Positions 19,482 to 22,092 of a stretch of DNA of 22,092 nt are shown piece by piece (position 1 is the first letter of the stretch; the number at the start of each line of letters is the position of its first letter). The notes below the pieces were generated by a model, which made no database searches, had not been told where the DNA came from, and was given only the letters and a program-made list of their open reading frames with translations. A program made the translations under genes and the position numbers. Source of the DNA: Candidatus Nomurabacteria bacterium RIFCSPLOWO2_01_FULL_46_18 (GTDB lineage Bacteria; Patescibacteriota; Minisyncoccia; Phycocordibacterales; UBA9973); assembly GCA_001786015.1 (NCBI GenBank), contig MFVH01000011.1:1230-23321 (forward strand). The letters run 5' to 3'.

Positions 19482-21269
19482 TTAGGATTTTTCCCCTCTT
19501 TTTGCCCGGGATCGCTCCACTCCGGTTAAGTATTTTTTTCTCAAACGGACGCTTTTCGGAGTAATTTCAAGGTATTCACCCGCGTTTATCACTTCCAGAC
19601 CCCGCTCAATATTCAAAACAAACGACGGTTTAAGAAAAAGCGCCTCATCGGTGCCGGAAGCCCTCATATTGGAGAGTTCCTTGCCCCGGCAAGGATTTAC
19701 CTCCATATCCTCTCCCTTAAGCACATTTCCGATTACCATGCCTTCGTATACTTCCGTTGCGTGATCGATATATAGTATACCACGTTCTTGTAAATTAGCA
19801 AGAGCAAAAGTGACAGCCAAGCCTGAAACCATTGAAATCATGGAACCCGCTTCTCTTTTTTTAATTTCTCCCGCATATTCGCGAAAACCGGTAACCCGGG
19901 AAGATATTATTCCTTCACCCTTGGTGTCGATGATAAATTCATTGCGATAGCCCAAAAGTCCGCGGGTGGGAATGTCGAAAATAATCCGGGCCAGTCCCCC
20001 GCTGTCATGCATGCTCTTCATGAGTCCGCGGCGCAAGCCGATTTTTTCGATAACCTTGCCCGAAGATTCCATGGGCACATCGATAATCAATTCCTCAAAG
20101 GGTTCTTTTTTAACTCCTTCCTCTAATTTGAAAATAACTTGCGGTTCCGAAATTTGGAGTTCAAATCCTTCCCGCCGCATGTTCTCTAAGAGGATCGCGA
20201 TATGAAGCTCACCTCGACCATAAACTTTTATGCCGGATTCGGAAAAGTCGACTCGCAACCCCACGTTTATTTCAAGCTCCCTTTCCAATCTTTCTTTCAA
20301 CTGTCTGGAGGTGACAAATTTTCCTTCACGGCCGGCCAGCGGAGAATCGTTAACAAAAAAATCGAGCGTTAGCGTGGGTTCATCAATGGCGATGGCGGGC
20401 CTCCGTTCCACGCTTTCATCTTCGCACAGAGTCTCGCCTATATATATGTCCGGAATTCCCGCGAGGAGCACGATATCCCCAGCCGTCGCGCTTTCCACTT
20501 CTTTTCTGGCTATTCCTTCGAAACTAAAAAGTTTTGTTATTTTTCCCTCCCTGGCGCCCTTCTCGCCTTTGACGAAAATTTTTCGGCCGGAGAGGATCTT
20601 CCCCGAATAGATACGCGCGACAGCCAGGCGGCCCAGAAAATTATCGTAAGCGAGATTAAAAACCTGTCCGGACATCTTTTTGTCCTCATCCAGGTTGGCC
20701 CGGGGAACTCGCTCCAGTATCAAATCCAGAAGTGGAGAAAGATCAGAAGATTCGTCTCCTAGATTTCTCATCGCCTTTCCTTCACGGGAAATCGCGTAAA
20801 GAGTTTCGAAATTGGCCTGCTCTTCGCTTGCTCCAAGCTCGAAAAACAACTCAAGAATTTCCTCGTGTACTTCATGCGGGCGGGATGCCGGCTTATCTAT
20901 CTTGTTTATAACCACTATCGGCTTGAGGCCCAATTCCAGGGACTTTTTAAGGACAAATCTGGTCTGTGGCATAGGACCCTCTGCGGCGTCCACCAGGAGT
21001 AGCACCGAATCGATCGCGCGAAGCACCCGTTCCACTTCCGAGCCGAAATCCGCGTGACCGGGCGTATCGACGATGTTTATCTTCGTATCCTTATAATAAA
21101 TAGAAGTATTTTTCGAGTAGATAGTAATACCCCGCTCTTTTTCTAGGGCATTTGAGTCCATGGACACGCTGTCATCCCCAAGCATTCCATTTTGCTTCAT
21201 TAACGCATCGGTGAGCGTAGTCTTGCCATGATCCACATGGGCTATTATTGCGATGTTTCGTATTTCCAT
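19482..21269 (-). CDS. typA: Ribosome-associated translational GTPase TypA/BipA
   Basis: 595 aa, normal length. It binds 70S/30S ribosomes and helps 50S assembly and stress or cold adaptation. GTPase motifs: G1 AHVDHGKTTL, switch ERGITI, G3 DTPGHADF, G4 NKID. EF-G-like domains II, III and V follow; the BipA-specific C-terminus appears in PTRGLLGYRNEFIIDTKGEG, HATEVYEGMVIGN and NPCRGKELSNMRASGTDEA. The end is basic (RSRAKRGEKS). A hairpin with an AT-rich tail (21278-21296) lies just before its ATG and just after tRNA-Tyr, so it may be co-transcribed with, or insulated from, the tRNA. No terminator is seen after it. Confidence 0.97.
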   Translation of the reverse strand: MEIRNIAIIAHVDHGKTTLTDALMKQNGMLGDDSVSMDSNALEKERGITIYSKNTSIYYKDTKINIVDTPGHADFGSEVERVLRAIDSVLLLVDAAEGPMPQTRFVLKKSLELGLKPIVVINKIDKPASRPHEVHEEILELFFELGASEEQANFETLYAISREGKAMRNLGDESSDLSPLLDLILERVPRANLDEDKKMSGQVFNLAYDNFLGRLAVARIYSGKILSGRKIFVKGEKGAREGKITKLFSFEGIARKEVESATAGDIVLLAGIPDIYIGETLCEDESVERRPAIAIDEPTLTLDFFVNDSPLAGREGKFVTSRQLKERLERELEINVGLRVDFSESGIKVYGRGELHIAILLENMRREGFELQISEPQVIFKLEEGVKKEPFEELIIDVPMESSGKVIEKIGLRRGLMKSMHDSGGLARIIFDIPTRGLLGYRNEFIIDTKGEGIISSRVTGFREYAGEIKKREAGSMISMVSGLAVTFALANLQERGILYIDHATEVYEGMVIGNVLKGEDMEVNPCRGKELSNMRASGTDEALFLKPSFVLNIERGLEVINAGEYLEITPKSVRLRKKYLTGVERSRAKRGEKS

Positions 21270-21277
21270 AAAATAAT

Positions 21278-21296
21278 CTCGCTGTTTGTTAGCGAG
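21278..21296 (-). terminator. Hairpin between tRNA-Tyr and typA
   Basis: CTCGCT/AGCGAG 6-bp stem with a 7-nt loop. On the minus strand it is followed by ATTATTTT, directly before the typA ATG (21269). It can be a weak terminator for tRNA-Tyr or a structure controlling typA translation. Confidence 0.45.
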
Positions 21297-21301
21297 TTTT
21301 G

Positions 21302-21384
21302 TGCGCCGGGCAGGATTCGAACCTGCGTAGCCCGAAGGCGAGAGATTTACAGTCTCTTGTATTTGACCACTCTACCACCGACGC
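21302..21384 (-). tRNA. tRNA-Tyr (anticodon GTA)
   Basis: 83 nt, class II. Acceptor GCGTCGG (21378-21384) pairs with CCGGCGC (21303-21309), with one G-U pair; the discriminator is A (21302), as expected for Tyr. Anticodon arm AGAGA-CTGTAAA-TCTCT shows GTA; the long variable arm is CGCCTTCGGGCTACG-like; the T arm has GCAGG-TTCGAAT-CCTGC. The CCA end is not encoded, so it must be added by a CCA-adding enzyme. It lies between the Clp ATPase gene and typA, with no intron. Confidence 0.96.
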
Positions 21385-21446
21385 AATCTAAAGAAAACAA
21401 CTATAAAATAGCACAAAAAATACCTTTCTGCATCCTTATTGATTAC

Positions 21447-22091
21447 TTACACCTTCGAACGGGGCTCCACGCGGATGGGGCTTTTGATTTTGCTTGCCCG
21501 TCCTCCGGCGTGGCCTCGCTGAGTTTGAATCGAGAGTTCGTTATTTTTGACCGAGACGACAACCGTGTCCCCTTTCTTCACACCGTTTGAGATGATAAAG
21601 GTCGCGACCGGATTTAAGATTTTATTCTGGATCAGGCGATTGAGCGGGCGGGCGCCGTAATGCGGATCATAACCCTCGCGGGCCAAGTAAGAGAGCGCCT
21701 CATCCGAAATCTTAAAGTCGATGCCTTTGGCCAGAAGCCGGTCTTCAACAACTTTGATTCGAAGATTGACGATTTCCTTGATCGCCTCCGGCGAGAGAAT
21801 ATCGAAGACAATTATTTCATCCAGCCGGTTCAAAAATTCCGGACGGAAATGATCTTTCAGCGCTTCCAGCACTTTTTCTTTGGTCCGACTGTAATCCTGC
21901 TTGTCGGTATTGTTGGAAAATCCGATTGATTCCATTTTCTCCACGAACTGCGAGCCGATGTTTGAAGTTAGAATGATGATCGCGTTTTTGAAATTGACCA
22001 CTCTGCCCTTCCCGTCGGTCAGCCGCCCTTCGTCGATTACCTGCAGAAGCATGTTGAAAATTTCCGGATGCGCTTTTTCGATCTCGTCGAA
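21447..22091 (-). CDS. ClpB/ClpC-type AAA+ chaperone, C-terminal part (5' end outside window)
   Basis: About 214 codons of the second ATPase domain (D2) and C-terminus, open to the window edge. Seen: Walker B region FDEIEKAHPEIFNM, LLQVIDEGRLTDGKGRVVNF, sensor 1 TSNIGS, FRPEFLNRLDEIIVF (arginine finger zone), sensor 2 YGARPLNRLI. It unfolds or disaggregates proteins with ATP. ClpB cannot be told from ClpC because the M-domain and N-domain lie outside. The tail after NNELSIQ (QRGHAGGRASKIKSPIRVEPRSK) is longer and more basic than in most homologues. The stop is ~60 nt upstream of tRNA-Tyr. Confidence 0.93.
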   Translation of the reverse strand, partial: FDEIEKAHPEIFNMLLQVIDEGRLTDGKGRVVNFKNAIIILTSNIGSQFVEKMESIGFSNNTDKQDYSRTKEKVLEALKDHFRPEFLNRLDEIIVFDILSPEAIKEIVNLRIKVVEDRLLAKGIDFKISDEALSYLAREGYDPHYGARPLNRLIQNKILNPVATFIISNGVKKGDTVVVSVKNNELSIQTQRGHAGGRASKIKSPIRVEPRSKV

Positions 22092-22092
22092 A

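Noticed and set aside
21447..21540. Basic tail of the Clp ATPase as a palindromic repeat insertion like those in mnmA
   Set aside because: The DNA is GC-rich (for example GGCCACGCCGG) but I could not find arms that pair well. It may just be a variable C-terminus.
788..22091. Recoded TGA (genetic code 25 of some CPR groups)
   Set aside because: TGA works as the stop at 3299, 3570 and 15955, in ATGA overlaps or at tight junctions, so the standard bacterial code fits.

Overview
The window looks like part of the chromosome of a Candidate Phyla Radiation (Patescibacteria, probably Parcubacteria-like) bacterium. The signs are streamlined minus-strand gene strings with 1-10 nt gaps or ATGA overlaps, short versions of universal proteins (an alanyl-tRNA synthetase that stops after the editing domain), almost no Shine-Dalgarno sequences, and several families I recognise from such genomes: a sigma-region-4/HARE-HTH fusion, a small ArsR-like winged helix protein, a baseplate-J-like single-pass protein and a type IV secretion-associated membrane domain. 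TGA is used as a normal stop, so genetic code 11 applies. The lineage is inferred from gene content only.

Layout, in the direction of minus-strand transcription (from the right edge leftward): the C-terminal end of a ClpB/ClpC ATPase, tRNA-Tyr(GTA) and typA/bipA. A near-perfect promoter then starts a run of sigma4-HARE regulator, 57-aa membrane peptide, T4SS-associated membrane protein, mltG, DEDDh exonuclease and a DUF84 NTPase. Next is a small winged-helix gene bracketed by two copies of a 32-nt palindrome, then mnmA (carrying three GC-rich palindromes in frame), mgtC, a minimal alaS, an actin-like PilM/FtsA-type protein and its single-pass membrane partner. A second strong promoter starts the translation/RNA polymerase block infA-rpmJ-rpsM-rpsK-rpsD-rpoA-rplQ-rplM-rpsI, followed by grpE. 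The last group is a cell-wall module (secreted/anchored 125-aa protein, 89-aa MreD-position protein, PBP2) and a secreted calcium-binding thrombospondin-type-3 repeat protein. This ~20 kb string ends at a strong bidirectional terminator at 736-766, which it shares with the convergent plus-strand type IV pilin-like gene. The left edge holds a proline-rich C-terminus (or, on the other strand, a glycine-rich start).

How the genes fit together: the centre is housekeeping (initiation factor, r-proteins, RNA polymerase alpha, tRNA modification and charging, translational GTPase, chaperones). Around it are envelope functions: peptidoglycan synthesis and cleavage (PBP2, MltG), a surface pilin, a Ca-binding secreted protein, and two membrane modules of unknown role (actin-like protein plus baseplate-J-like protein; T4SS-like domain plus 57-aa peptide). 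No stretch over 300 bases lacks a gene. The most unusual signals are the palindrome pair around the winged-helix gene, the palindromic inserts inside mnmA, promoters placed so close to start codons that the mRNAs should be nearly leaderless, and the degenerate actin-like protein.
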